A stretch of 64,000 bases of DNA, taken from positions 1,302,001-1,366,000 of the forward strand of contig NZ_VFOO01000001.1 in the NCBI RefSeq assembly GCF_006716115.1, written 5' to 3'. The notes beneath the pieces were generated by a model. It did no database searches. It saw only the letters and a program-made list of their open reading frames with translations, and was not told the origin of the DNA. The DNA is from Subtercola boreus (GTDB lineage Bacteria > Actinomycetota > Actinomycetes > Actinomycetales > Microbacteriaceae). How positions within the stretch are numbered: position 1 is the stretch's first letter; every line of letters begins with the position of its first letter. Positions 25,929 through 33,254 of the stretch are shown piece after piece. Made by a program: the position numbers and the translations under genes.

Positions 25929-26018
25929 GTGAAACTTTCGGAGGGTTCCGGCGTGGTCTCTGTGTCATTCGAGCTGCACCCGGCGCAGAGGAACACGGCT
26001 GAGGCGGAGCGCCGATGA
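25929..26018 (+). CDS. Possible short leader ORF coupled to the LLM gene
   Basis: GTG 25929 opens 29 codons (ending RNTAEAERR) whose TGA overlaps the ATG of the LLM gene at 26015 (ATGA). The overlap suggests translational coupling, but no ribosome-binding site is clear and GC-rich DNA makes chance open frames common. It could also be the tail of a lost gene, since the frame is open back to 25827. Confidence 0.2.
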   Translation: MKLSEGSGVVSVSFELHPAQRNTAEAERR

Positions 26019-27487
26019 CCGGCCAGACCCGCACAGAGCCGGACGGGTTCTTCACCCGGTCGGGCCACGTCGTGCTCGGCAGCATGGTGCGGACGCTCGG
26101 CGCGTTCCCGTCGGGCTGGCGGATGCCCGGGGCCCACGCTGACCCGGCGGCCGACCCTCGGGCACTGAAGCGCCTGGCGGTCGCCGCCGAGCGGGCGCAC
26201 CTCGACTTCCTGTACTTCGGCGACTGGCTGTCGACGTCGGCCGAGCTGGAGCTCACGGACCCGCACCTGCTGGTGCGCACCGATCCGCTCAGCACGGTCG
26301 CCTGGCTCGCGGCCCTCACCCGACGCATCGGGCTGGTGGGCACGGCGAGTGTGCCGCACAGTGATCCGTACCAGGTGGCGCGGAGCGCAGCATCCATCGA
26401 CCGGCTGAGCGCAGGGCGTTTCGGCCTCAACCTGACGCTCGGCACGGAGCCGCGCGCGGCCGCCAACTTCGGGCGCACAGGGGCCGGCGCGGAGGGTTCT
26501 GCCGAGGCCAACGCGTTCCTGCAGGGCGACGAGTACCTGTACGTCGTGCGGGCGCTCTGGGCGAGTGTCGATGCGCGCGGTGTGGCTCCGGATGCCCGCA
26601 CGGGCCGCCTCACCGACGGCACCGTCTTCGCCCCCGTCGACCACCACGGCCCGCACTACAGCGTCGCCGGGCCGTTGAACGCTCTGCCGCCCGTGGCCGG
26701 CACTGTGCCCATCGTGCAGTCGGGCGCCTCCGAACGGTCGCGGGAGTTCGCGGCACGCCACGCGGACCTCTACCTCGCCGGCCCTGGCGGCCTCGGTGAG
26801 TCGATCAAGTTCTACCGGGACACGAAGCAGCTCGTGGAGGCGTACGGCCGACCCCGCACGGCGCTCCGCATCGTCGCTCCGCTGCTGCCCGTCGTGGCGT
26901 CGACGCGCGAGGAGGCGTTCGACCTGTACGACCGGCTCGCCGACGCCGTGCTGCTGGGCGAGTCGCCGGGCGAGGGGCAACCCGGGCAGTCCGAGCATCC
27001 GGAGCGCACGGTGCGACGACTGCTGCAGCTCGTCGGCCTGCCGCTCGCCAGCCGCGAACCGGGCGACCCCGTGACCCTCGCCGACGCCGAGCGGTTCAAC
27101 GCGCTCGGACACCGCCTGCTCGAGCTCGTCGCCGAACGGTCGGGCCGGGAACCGGGTGGGGTGCGCTCCGTGACCTACCGGCACCTGCTGGTGGCGCACC
27201 TCACCCCGCTTCCCCTCGTCGTGGGTTCGGCCTGCGATGTCGCCGACCACATCGAGACGTGGTACCGCGCCAGCGCGGTGGACGGCTTCACCCTGATGGC
27301 GGCCTACCTGCCGCACCAGTTCGACGCGTTCCTCGACCTCGTGGTGCCGGAACTGGTGCGGCGAGGTCTCTTCCGCGGTGCGTACGAGGGCAGGACGCTC
27401 GCCGAGCACCTGGGGCTGGGAGACACGGCCCCGCGGGCGGCTGCAGCCGAGCATCCGGCCGACGTCCCCTGGGCCCCCTGCACCTGA
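26015..27487 (+). CDS. LLM-class flavin-dependent monooxygenase (NtaA/SnaA-like)
   Basis: 490 residues, luciferase-like TIM barrel. HVVLGSMVRTLGAFPSGWRM at the N-terminus, ERAHLDFLYFGDWLST, RTDPLSTVAWLAALTRRIGLVGTASVPHSDPYQVARSAASIDRLSAGRFGLNLTL, DHHGPHYSVAGPLNA and IVQSGASERSREFAARHAD are the branch signatures, the last being part of the FMN-phosphate site. ATG 26015 has GGAG seven bases upstream. Stands alone after a degraded region. Substrate not readable; the abundance of this family in the window favours sulfur or nitrogen scavenging. Confidence 0.88.
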   Translation: MTGQTRTEPDGFFTRSGHVVLGSMVRTLGAFPSGWRMPGAHADPAADPRALKRLAVAAERAHLDFLYFGDWLSTSAELELTDPHLLVRTDPLSTVAWLAALTRRIGLVGTASVPHSDPYQVARSAASIDRLSAGRFGLNLTLGTEPRAAANFGRTGAGAEGSAEANAFLQGDEYLYVVRALWASVDARGVAPDARTGRLTDGTVFAPVDHHGPHYSVAGPLNALPPVAGTVPIVQSGASERSREFAARHADLYLAGPGGLGESIKFYRDTKQLVEAYGRPRTALRIVAPLLPVVASTREEAFDLYDRLADAVLLGESPGEGQPGQSEHPERTVRRLLQLVGLPLASREPGDPVTLADAERFNALGHRLLELVAERSGREPGGVRSVTYRHLLVAHLTPLPLVVGSACDVADHIETWYRASAVDGFTLMAAYLPHQFDAFLDLVVPELVRRGLFRGAYEGRTLAEHLGLGDTAPRAAAAEHPADVPWAPCT

Positions 27488-27515
27488 GCCCACCCGCCCT
27501 CAGGCCCCCAATCCC

Positions 27516-28535
27516 TCAGGCCCGTCGGGCGGCGACCGCGGCCGCGGTGTCCTCCATCAGCAGGTCGGCGTTCACGGCGGCCCCCGCCATCACCCCGGAG
27601 GCCGCGGCCGTGATCACCTGCGCCATCGGGTTGGCGAGGTTGCCGGCCACCCAGACCCCGTCGGCGGCCCGGCCGAACTCGTCCGCGACGGCGAACGTGC
27701 CGGCGCCGCTCGGATGCTCGGCCACCGCCGCGCCGAGGGGTACCAGCATCGCGTCGCTCACGACGATGCGCGTGGCGACGGCGATCGCCGCCAGGGGCAC
27801 GACGTGGCCGCCGGCCAGTTCAGCGCCCGTCAGGGATCCGGAGCCCGAGTCGCTCAGCACCCGCACCACCCGCCCCGTGACGACCTCGATGCCGCGCGCG
27901 GCGAGCTGCTCCCGTTCCTCGGGCGTCGGCTCGGGGGCGTCGTGCAGCAGCAGGGTGATGCGGTCGCTCCACTGCCGGAACAGCAGTGCCTGGAACACGG
28001 CGCGGGGACCGGTGCCGAGCACGCCGATCCGCTGGTCGCGCACCTCCCAGCCGTGGCAGTACGGGCAGTGGATGATCCCCCTCCCCCACTGCGCGCGGAG
28101 CCCCGGCACGTCGGGCAGCTCGTCGACCGCGCCGGTGCTGAACACCAGCCGCCGGGCCAGTACCTCGGTGCCGTCGCCGAGCGTCACGGCGAACCGCGCC
28201 GCCGGGCCGAGGGGCTCCCCGGGCAGGCGCCGCACGGACACCACCGTCCCCGGGCGCACCACACCGCCGTACTTCTGGACGTCGAGGCGGCCGAGCCGCG
28301 CCAGCTCGGCGGGCGGCGTGCCGTCCCGCGTGAGGAAGACGTGCACGCCTTCGGCCGGAGCGTTCCGCGGCTGCCCGGCGTCGATCACCAGCACGCTCCG
28401 CCGGGCGCGGCCGAGGGAGAGCGCCGCGCTGAGCCCCGCGGCCCCGCCGCCCACCACGACGGCGTCCCACACTGTTTCGGAGCCGTCACGGCCTGGCGTC
28501 TCCCGGGCCTCGTCTGCTGCTGGTCTGTTCGTCAT
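27516..28535 (-). CDS. NAD(P)/FAD-dependent oxidoreductase, thioredoxin reductase-like
   Basis: 339 residues. ATG 28535 is preferred over the adjacent ATG 28538 because GGAGG then has five-base spacing. FAD motif VVVGGGAAGLSAAL (26-39), redox-active CPYC at C157/C160 in IIHCPYCHGWEVRD, a second nucleotide motif GVLGTGPRA, and DGVWVAGNLANPMAQVITAAASG for the FAD pyrophosphate. This is the small pyridine-nucleotide:disulfide flavoprotein group often paired, as here, with a divergent XRE-cupin regulator. It could reduce a thioredoxin-like partner or act alone on quinones; the thioredoxin at 41174 is distant. Confidence 0.87.
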   Translation of the reverse strand: MTNRPAADEARETPGRDGSETVWDAVVVGGGAAGLSAALSLGRARRSVLVIDAGQPRNAPAEGVHVFLTRDGTPPAELARLGRLDVQKYGGVVRPGTVVSVRRLPGEPLGPAARFAVTLGDGTEVLARRLVFSTGAVDELPDVPGLRAQWGRGIIHCPYCHGWEVRDQRIGVLGTGPRAVFQALLFRQWSDRITLLLHDAPEPTPEEREQLAARGIEVVTGRVVRVLSDSGSGSLTGAELAGGHVVPLAAIAVATRIVVSDAMLVPLGAAVAEHPSGAGTFAVADEFGRAADGVWVAGNLANPMAQVITAAASGVMAGAAVNADLLMEDTAAAVAARRA

Positions 28536-28599
28536 CATGACCTCCACGGACATCCTCGGTCGCGGTTCGCCGTTTCGACAAGCTCCGTTGCCGTACTGG

Positions 28600-28611
28600 C
28601 AAGATGGTGGG
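28600..28611 (+). promoter_or_regulatory. -10-like element before the XRE-cupin gene
   Basis: CAAGAT (28600-28605), six-base spacer GGTGGG, ATG 28612: the same geometry as the other leaderless candidates, with a weaker hexamer. Confidence 0.35.
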
Positions 28612-29274
28612 ATGGTAGCCCCCGCGACATCCAGAACCCGCACCGGCCCGGCCGACCCGGCCACTGGCCCGACAGCCGACACGACAGCGGACAAGACGGC
28701 CGACGTGCTCGCCGGGGTGGGTGCGCGGCTCCGCGCCCTCCGCACGGCGCGGAGCATCACCCTGGCCGAGCTCTCGGCAGAGACAGGGGTGTCGGTGAGC
28801 ACGCTGTCGCGGCTGGAGTCCGGTCAGCGCCGCCCCGTGCTCGAACTGCTGCTGCCGCTGGCCCGGGCCTACGGCGTGCCGCTCGACGACCTGGTCGGGG
28901 CGCCGCCGACGGGTGACCCGCGCATCCACCTCACGCCGATCCGCCACGGCAGCCAGACGATCATCCCGCTCTCCCGCGGCGCGACCGGACTGCAGGCCTT
29001 CAAGCACGTGATCGCGGGCAGCGCGCCGGCCGCGCAGCAGGCTCCAGATCCGAAGACCCACGAAGGCTTCGAGTGGATCTACGTGCTGCGCGGCAACCTC
29101 CGCCTCGTGCTCGGCGAACACGACTTCGTGCTGGCCGCGGGCGAGGCAGCAGAGTTCGACACCCACACTCCGCACTGGTTCGGGCCCGCCGACACGCGCG
29201 CCGTCGAGTTCCTCAGCCTGTTCGGCCGGCAGGGCGAACGGATGCACGTGCGGGCCACCCCCGCGCGGCGATGA
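28612..29274 (+). CDS. XRE-family transcriptional regulator with cupin domain
   Basis: 220 residues. After a 30-residue flexible head, the helix-turn-helix spans about 36-90: LRALRTARSITLAELSAETG, VSVSTLSRLESGQRRP. A linker leads to a small cupin beta-barrel (about 125-215) with THEGFEWIYVLRGNLRLVLGEHD and ETHTPH-like FDTHTPHWFG, the two cupin motifs that usually bind a metal or small effector. Transcribed away from the flavoprotein at 27516-28535 with only 76 bases between starts, so it very likely controls that gene and itself. Confidence 0.88.
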   Translation: MVAPATSRTRTGPADPATGPTADTTADKTADVLAGVGARLRALRTARSITLAELSAETGVSVSTLSRLESGQRRPVLELLLPLARAYGVPLDDLVGAPPTGDPRIHLTPIRHGSQTIIPLSRGATGLQAFKHVIAGSAPAAQQAPDPKTHEGFEWIYVLRGNLRLVLGEHDFVLAAGEAAEFDTHTPHWFGPADTRAVEFLSLFGRQGERMHVRATPARR

Positions 29275-29298
29275 TGTGCCAGCCCGTCCCCGATGTGC

Positions 29299-29310
29299 CA
29301 GTCTGGGGGG
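29299..29310 (+). promoter_or_regulatory. -10-like element before the HEAT-repeat gene
   Basis: CAGTCT (29299-29304), spacer of six G, ATG 29311. A 10-base direct repeat GATGTGCCAG (29272, 29292) precedes it. Confidence 0.4.
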
Positions 29311-29844
29311 ATGAGCACTGAGCCGACGCCCGACCTGAACGATCCGATCGAAGCGCGCCTCGACGAGGCTGTTGCGCGGGAGGGCGCCGAGCGCGTCGCG
29401 CGACGGGCGACCTCGCTGCTCGCCGGGCGGTACGAGGGTGAGGAGTTCCTGCTCGTCGTCGGTGGCACCCACGCCGAGGGCATCGTGAACGGAGCCCCGG
29501 CGCTCTACTGGCCCGAGGTGTGGGGTGCCCGCGCGCTGCTGTACGTGTGGGATGACGCGGCGACGCCGACCGTGATCGGGGCGCTGACGAACCAGTCCTG
29601 GCGTGTGCGCGAGATGGCCGCCCGGGTGTGCGCCGCGCACGGCGTGGGTACGGCGAGGGATCTCGTGAAGCTGACGACCGACCAGAACCCGCGGGTGCGG
29701 GCGGCGGCGGCGCGGGCGATCGCTGCGGTGGGCGAGGCTCCGAGCATCCAGAGCCTGGAGGCGATGCTCCGTGACCGGGACAAGGACGTGCGGCGGGCCG
29801 CACAGCAGTCGATCGTCACGCTCAAAGGCCGGCTCGGCGAGTAG
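29311..29844 (+). CDS. HEAT-repeat domain protein
   Basis: 177 residues. The C-terminal two thirds form HEAT/armadillo-like alpha-helical repeats: IGALTNQSWRVREMAARVCAAHG, LVKLTTDQNPRVRAAAARAIAAVG and LEAMLRDRDKDVRRAAQQSIVTLKG, each with the conserved Val/Arg/Ala pattern. The N-terminal 75 residues (RATSLLAGRYEGEEFLLVVGG ... YWPEVWGARALLYVWDD) are conserved in small actinobacterial HEAT proteins of unknown role. A protein-binding scaffold is the safest reading. Confidence 0.8.
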   Translation: MSTEPTPDLNDPIEARLDEAVAREGAERVARRATSLLAGRYEGEEFLLVVGGTHAEGIVNGAPALYWPEVWGARALLYVWDDAATPTVIGALTNQSWRVREMAARVCAAHGVGTARDLVKLTTDQNPRVRAAAARAIAAVGEAPSIQSLEAMLRDRDKDVRRAAQQSIVTLKGRLGE

Positions 29845-29878
29845 TTGTGTTCTGTCAAACAGTTCGGTGATTCCGTCA

Positions 29879-29890
29879 TAGCATAGAGAT
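29879..29890 (+). promoter_or_regulatory. -10 element placed for leaderless mRNA
   Basis: TAGCAT (29879-29884), spacer AGAGAT, ATG 29891; no ribosome-binding site. Confidence 0.5.
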
Positions 29891-30304
29891 ATGAGCCGCA
29901 CCGATCTTCTCGTCAGTCCGTCCCGGCAGGCGGCCGAGCACTCGGCCGGCCAGGCCAAGGGCTGCCGGTTCGCGTCGAACTGCAACTGCGTGTTCGCGCC
30001 GGCCGAGTCCGCTGCCGCTGCTCCCGCCATTACTGCCGTTTCTGCCGCTGCCGCGGCCGCTGCCACTGCCACTGCCGCTCCGCGCGACACGGTCACCGAG
30101 ATCGAGGCCGAAGTCGCCGTGCTGCTGCAGCGCGGCTGGAAGGTCACGTCGGCCGACGCCCACACCGTCGTGCTCACCCGCCGGCGCAACATGCCGTTCT
30201 GCGTGAACGTCGGGCTGCTGCTCGTGACCGGCTTCCTGTGGTCGATCTACATGGTGGCCAGGGTGCGGCACCCGAAGATCGAGACGACGACGCTCACCTA
30301 CTGA
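29891..30304 (+). CDS. Small single-pass membrane protein, function unknown
   Basis: 137 residues. A cysteine-containing head (CRFASNCNCVFAP, residues ~26-38) and a long Ala/Thr run (SAAAAAAATATAAP) precede a compact domain: EIEAEVAVLLQRGWKVTSADAHTVVLTRRRNMPF, then a hydrophobic helix NVGLLLVTGFLWSIYMV near residues 105-121. The GW-x-V ... VVLTRR pattern next to a helix recurs in small actinobacterial proteins of unknown function. The Ala-rich stretch is a codon-repeat expansion (GCC/GCT/ACT). Confidence 0.6.
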   Translation: MSRTDLLVSPSRQAAEHSAGQAKGCRFASNCNCVFAPAESAAAAPAITAVSAAAAAAATATAAPRDTVTEIEAEVAVLLQRGWKVTSADAHTVVLTRRRNMPFCVNVGLLLVTGFLWSIYMVARVRHPKIETTTLTY

Positions 30305-30322
30305 CGCAGAGGTTCGTGGGGC

Positions 30323-30988
30323 TCAGGATGCCGCGAACCGCGCGTGCACGCGTGCGCTGACCGTGATGTCGTCCGGCTTCAGGTCGAGCCCCCCACCGTT
30401 CGTCGCGGAACCCGCGACGCGCGACATCATCGCCGTCTCGTGCGTGGCACCGCGTTTCGAACCGTCGCCGAGCATCCCCGGGTCTGCGACGGCCAGCGGA
30501 TGCACCGAGGAGAGCCCGAGGCTCTTCGCATACGCCGTCGCACGCCCCACCGCATCCTGAACCGCCCGGCGCTGGGCCTCGGCCGTGATGCGGGCCCGCG
30601 TCACCTCGGTGAGCGCCCAGTCGATGCCCGACACGGCCACACCCTCCTCGCCTGCCACGGATTCGACCCACTCCGCCAGAGCCGCCAGATCGGCGAACTT
30701 CACCTGCAGCTCGACCGCCGCATGGTGAACGAGTGGGAGCACCGCGCCGTCCTGGCTCCACGGCCGGTCGCTCCAGACGCGCATCCGGTCGGCTGACCAC
30801 CACGTCACCGCGCCGCCCGAACGGAGCTTCTCGGCCTGGCCCGCGAGCACGCTGTGCACGGCCGTGGTGCGCGCAAGGACGGGCGCCTTCTCCGGCCCTT
30901 CGAATCCCGCGGTCAGCCGAGCGGTGCCCCGCTCGGCGGGGTGGTGGTAGTCGAAGCGTCCCTCGACGGTGATGATCGTGTCGGCCAT
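30323..30988 (-). CDS. SIMPL (DUF541) domain protein
   Basis: 221 residues. SIMPL-domain features: ITVEGRFDYHHPAERGTARLTAGFEG in place of the usual VSGEG...PD start, VELQVKFADLAALAEWVESV, SGIDWALTEVTRARITAEAQRRAVQDAVGRATAYAKSLGL, which is the family's characteristic helix, and the DITVSARVHARF end strand. Unlike most members there is no signal peptide, so this one is cytosolic. Role unknown; characterised relatives are periplasmic stress or signalling-linked proteins. TAGAGT lies seven bases before the ATG. Confidence 0.8.
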   Translation of the reverse strand: MADTIITVEGRFDYHHPAERGTARLTAGFEGPEKAPVLARTTAVHSVLAGQAEKLRSGGAVTWWSADRMRVWSDRPWSQDGAVLPLVHHAAVELQVKFADLAALAEWVESVAGEEGVAVSGIDWALTEVTRARITAEAQRRAVQDAVGRATAYAKSLGLSSVHPLAVADPGMLGDGSKRGATHETAMMSRVAGSATNGGGLDLKPDDITVSARVHARFAAS

Positions 30989-31026
30989 GCCCCGCACTCT
31001 ACCCGCCCCGCCCGACACCGCGCAGA

Positions 31027-31182
31027 ACCTCTCACGGGCGGCGGCCGGGCGCAACATTTGTTGCGGCCTGTTGCAGGATGACCGAGTGTGACGGTCGCGG
31101 TGCGACCTCTCACGGGCGGCGGCCGGGCGCAACATTTGTTGCGGCCTGTTGCAGGATGACCGAGTGTGACGGTCGCGGTGCG
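31027..31182. repeat. Perfect tandem duplication of a 78-bp intergenic unit
   Basis: Units 31027-31104 and 31105-31182 are identical by eye, start ACCTCTCACGGGCGG and end GGTCGCGGTGCG. Each contains the inverted repeat GCAACA-TT-TGTTGC (31050s and 31128-31141) followed by a third half-site CTGTTGC. The duplication fills the divergent region between the SIMPL gene and the 31216 operon. Confidence 0.95.
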
Positions 31183-31203
31183 CTGACGGCTCGGGACGTT
31201 TCG

Positions 31204-31215
31204 TAGTGTGCACGC
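31204..31215 (+). promoter_or_regulatory. -10 element placed for leaderless mRNA of the 31216 operon
   Basis: TAGTGT (31204-31209), spacer GCACGC, ATG 31216. The duplicated 78-bp unit ends 21 bases upstream, so its palindromes are in position to act as activator or repressor sites. Confidence 0.5.
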
Positions 31216-32064
31216 ATGAGCATCACAGGGATCAACACCGACCGCGACCACGTGTCGTTCGCCTCCGACTGGCAGGACTGGCATGACACCCACGAGGCGA
31301 ATCGCGCCGACGGCCACGGCTTCCTCGCGATCTCCAGCCTGACCTTCCTGACGACCGAGCCGCTCCGCCTCACGGACGCGCCGGGCGAATGGTCGACGAG
31401 CGCTCGGGGCCCGGTCGTCGAGCTGGCGGAGGGCGAGAGCGTCGTCATCGACGGCGTCGAGGTCACGGGCCGCCACGCGTTCGGCCCGCTGGCCGAGCGC
31501 ACCGGCGTCGACGTCATCGCGGGCGAGACCGTCGTCGAGCTGGCGCGACGGGGCGGCAACGACATCGTGCGGCCGCGGCATCCGGAGACCCCCCTCCGCA
31601 CCGCCTACCGGGGCACGCCCACATTCGCGGCCGACCCGTCGTGGGTTCTGGATGCCACGTTCCATCCCTTCGACGAACCCCGACCGGTCACGGTCGGCTC
31701 TGTGGTCGAGGGGCTCGAGCACGTCTATGACGCGCCGGGCGAGCTGCGCTTCCGCCACGGCGGCCAGGAATTCGCGCTCACCGCTTTCACCGGCCACCGC
31801 CCGGGCACGCTCACCGTGCTCTTCACCGATGCGACCTCGGGTGTGACGACGTATGCCGCCAACCGCTCGCTGAGCGTCGACCTGCCGGACGCCGCGGCCC
31901 CCGGCGACGGCACCGGCACCACCACCACCTTCCTCGACTTCAACCGCGCCGTGAACCTGCCGTGCGCGTACACCGACTTCGCCACCTGCCCGCTCCCTCC
32001 CCGGGAGAACCGCCTGCCCTTCGCGGTCGAGGCCGGCGAGCAGACCCCATTCGAACGGGCGTGA
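31216..32064 (+). CDS. DUF1684 domain protein
   Basis: 282 residues, all within DUF1684: WQDWHDTHEANRADGHGFLAISSLTFL at the start and the strongly conserved end TFLDFNRAVNLPCAYTDFATCPLPPRENRLPFAVEAGE. Predicted all-beta and cytosolic; the catalytic role, if any, is unknown. Eight bases separate it from the LLM gene, so it heads the long rightward unit of transport and monooxygenase genes that runs to 43279. Confidence 0.85.
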   Translation: MSITGINTDRDHVSFASDWQDWHDTHEANRADGHGFLAISSLTFLTTEPLRLTDAPGEWSTSARGPVVELAEGESVVIDGVEVTGRHAFGPLAERTGVDVIAGETVVELARRGGNDIVRPRHPETPLRTAYRGTPTFAADPSWVLDATFHPFDEPRPVTVGSVVEGLEHVYDAPGELRFRHGGQEFALTAFTGHRPGTLTVLFTDATSGVTTYAANRSLSVDLPDAAAPGDGTGTTTTFLDFNRAVNLPCAYTDFATCPLPPRENRLPFAVEAGEQTPFERA

Positions 32065-32072
32065 GCTGAGCC

Positions 32073-33254
32073 GTGAAGTTCCAGATCCTCGACATCGTCC
32101 CGTACATCTCGAACCCGGTCACCGGCCGGCTCGTCTCGCCCGCCGACCGTTTCGCGCAGACCGTGCAGGTCGCCCGCCGGGCCGAGGAGCTCGGTTTCGA
32201 CGCCTACGCCGTCGGCGAGCGGCACGCCGGTCACTTCCTGTCGACCTCGCCGACGGTGCTGCTCGGGGCGATCGCGGCAACGACAACGCGCATCCGGCTG
32301 CAGACCGGTGTGACGGTGCTCTCGCTGCTCGACCCGGTGCGCGTCGCCGAGGACTACGCGACGATCGACCAGCTCTCCCGCGGCCGGCTCGAACCGACGA
32401 TCGGCAAGGGCAACGAGGTCAAGCACTACCCGCTGTTCGGGCTCGACATCGCCCGCCAGTGGGACCTGCTCGAGGAGAAGTACGAGTTGCTCCGCCGACT
32501 GTGGCGCGAGCAGAGCGTCAGCTGGCAGGGCGAGTTCCGGGCGCCACTGGATGGTGTGACCACCCTTCCCCGCCCGTTCGCCGGCCCGCCGCGCATCTGG
32601 CACGGGTCGGCGACGACGCTCCGCTCGGCGGCCCTCGCTGCGAAGTGGGGCGATCCGCTCTTCACCGCGAACGCCATCCAACCGCGCGAGAACTACGCCG
32701 TGCTGATCGACCACTACCGCGCCGAGTACGCCCGGCACGGGCACGATCCGGCTCACGCGTATGTGGGCTCCGGATCGGGTTTCACGTTCGTCGCCGACAC
32801 GACCCGTGAGGCCAAGGAGCAGTACGGCCCCGTCTACGAGGCCATCGTCGCGGCGACGAACGTGCCGGGGAACAACACACCGTTCCGGGACATCGACCAC
32901 GCCGTCGCCGAAGGGCCCGCCCTGGTCGGCAGCCCGCAACAGATCATCGACAAGATCCTCTCGTACCACGACCTCTTCGGGCACGACCTGCAGTCGCTCA
33001 GCCTGCCGACGACCGTTCCGTTCGAGCAGCAGCTCGACATGGTCGAGCGGTTCGCGGCCGAGATCATCCCCACCGTCAGGCGGGAGGCGCCCACCACGCT
33101 CTGGGAGGAGGCCGACCCGTTCGCGGGGCGACCCGCCTTCGCCAGGCCCCTCTTCGCCGCGCCCCCCTTCGCGACGCCCCCCTTCGCCGCGCCCCCCACA
33201 GCTCAGCCACAACTCGCACACACCATCAACCTCACAGCACCAGGAGAATCATGA
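32073..33254 (+). CDS. LLM-class flavin-dependent oxidoreductase (bacterial luciferase-like)
   Basis: 393 residues, GTG start. FQILDIVPYISNPVTGRLVSPADRF, RRAEELGFDAYAVGERHAGHFLSTSPTVLLGAIAATTTRIRLQTGVTVLSLLDPVRVAEDYATIDQLSRGRLEPTIGKG and GSPQQIIDKILSYHDLFGHD are standard LLM-class signatures. Near the end a tandem expansion yields repeated PLFAAPPF/ATPPF units (33140-33200), absent from relatives and probably harmless. It overlaps the substrate-binding-protein gene by four bases (ATGA), so enzyme and importer are co-produced. Confidence 0.88.
   Translation: MKFQILDIVPYISNPVTGRLVSPADRFAQTVQVARRAEELGFDAYAVGERHAGHFLSTSPTVLLGAIAATTTRIRLQTGVTVLSLLDPVRVAEDYATIDQLSRGRLEPTIGKGNEVKHYPLFGLDIARQWDLLEEKYELLRRLWREQSVSWQGEFRAPLDGVTTLPRPFAGPPRIWHGSATTLRSAALAAKWGDPLFTANAIQPRENYAVLIDHYRAEYARHGHDPAHAYVGSGSGFTFVADTTREAKEQYGPVYEAIVAATNVPGNNTPFRDIDHAVAEGPALVGSPQQIIDKILSYHDLFGHDLQSLSLPTTVPFEQQLDMVERFAAEIIPTVRREAPTTLWEEADPFAGRPAFARPLFAAPPFATPPFAAPPTAQPQLAHTINLTAPGES

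Noticed and set aside
31027-31182. 78-bp duplication considered as insertion-sequence ends or attachment sites
   Set aside because: Units are directly adjacent with no DNA between and no integrase nearby.
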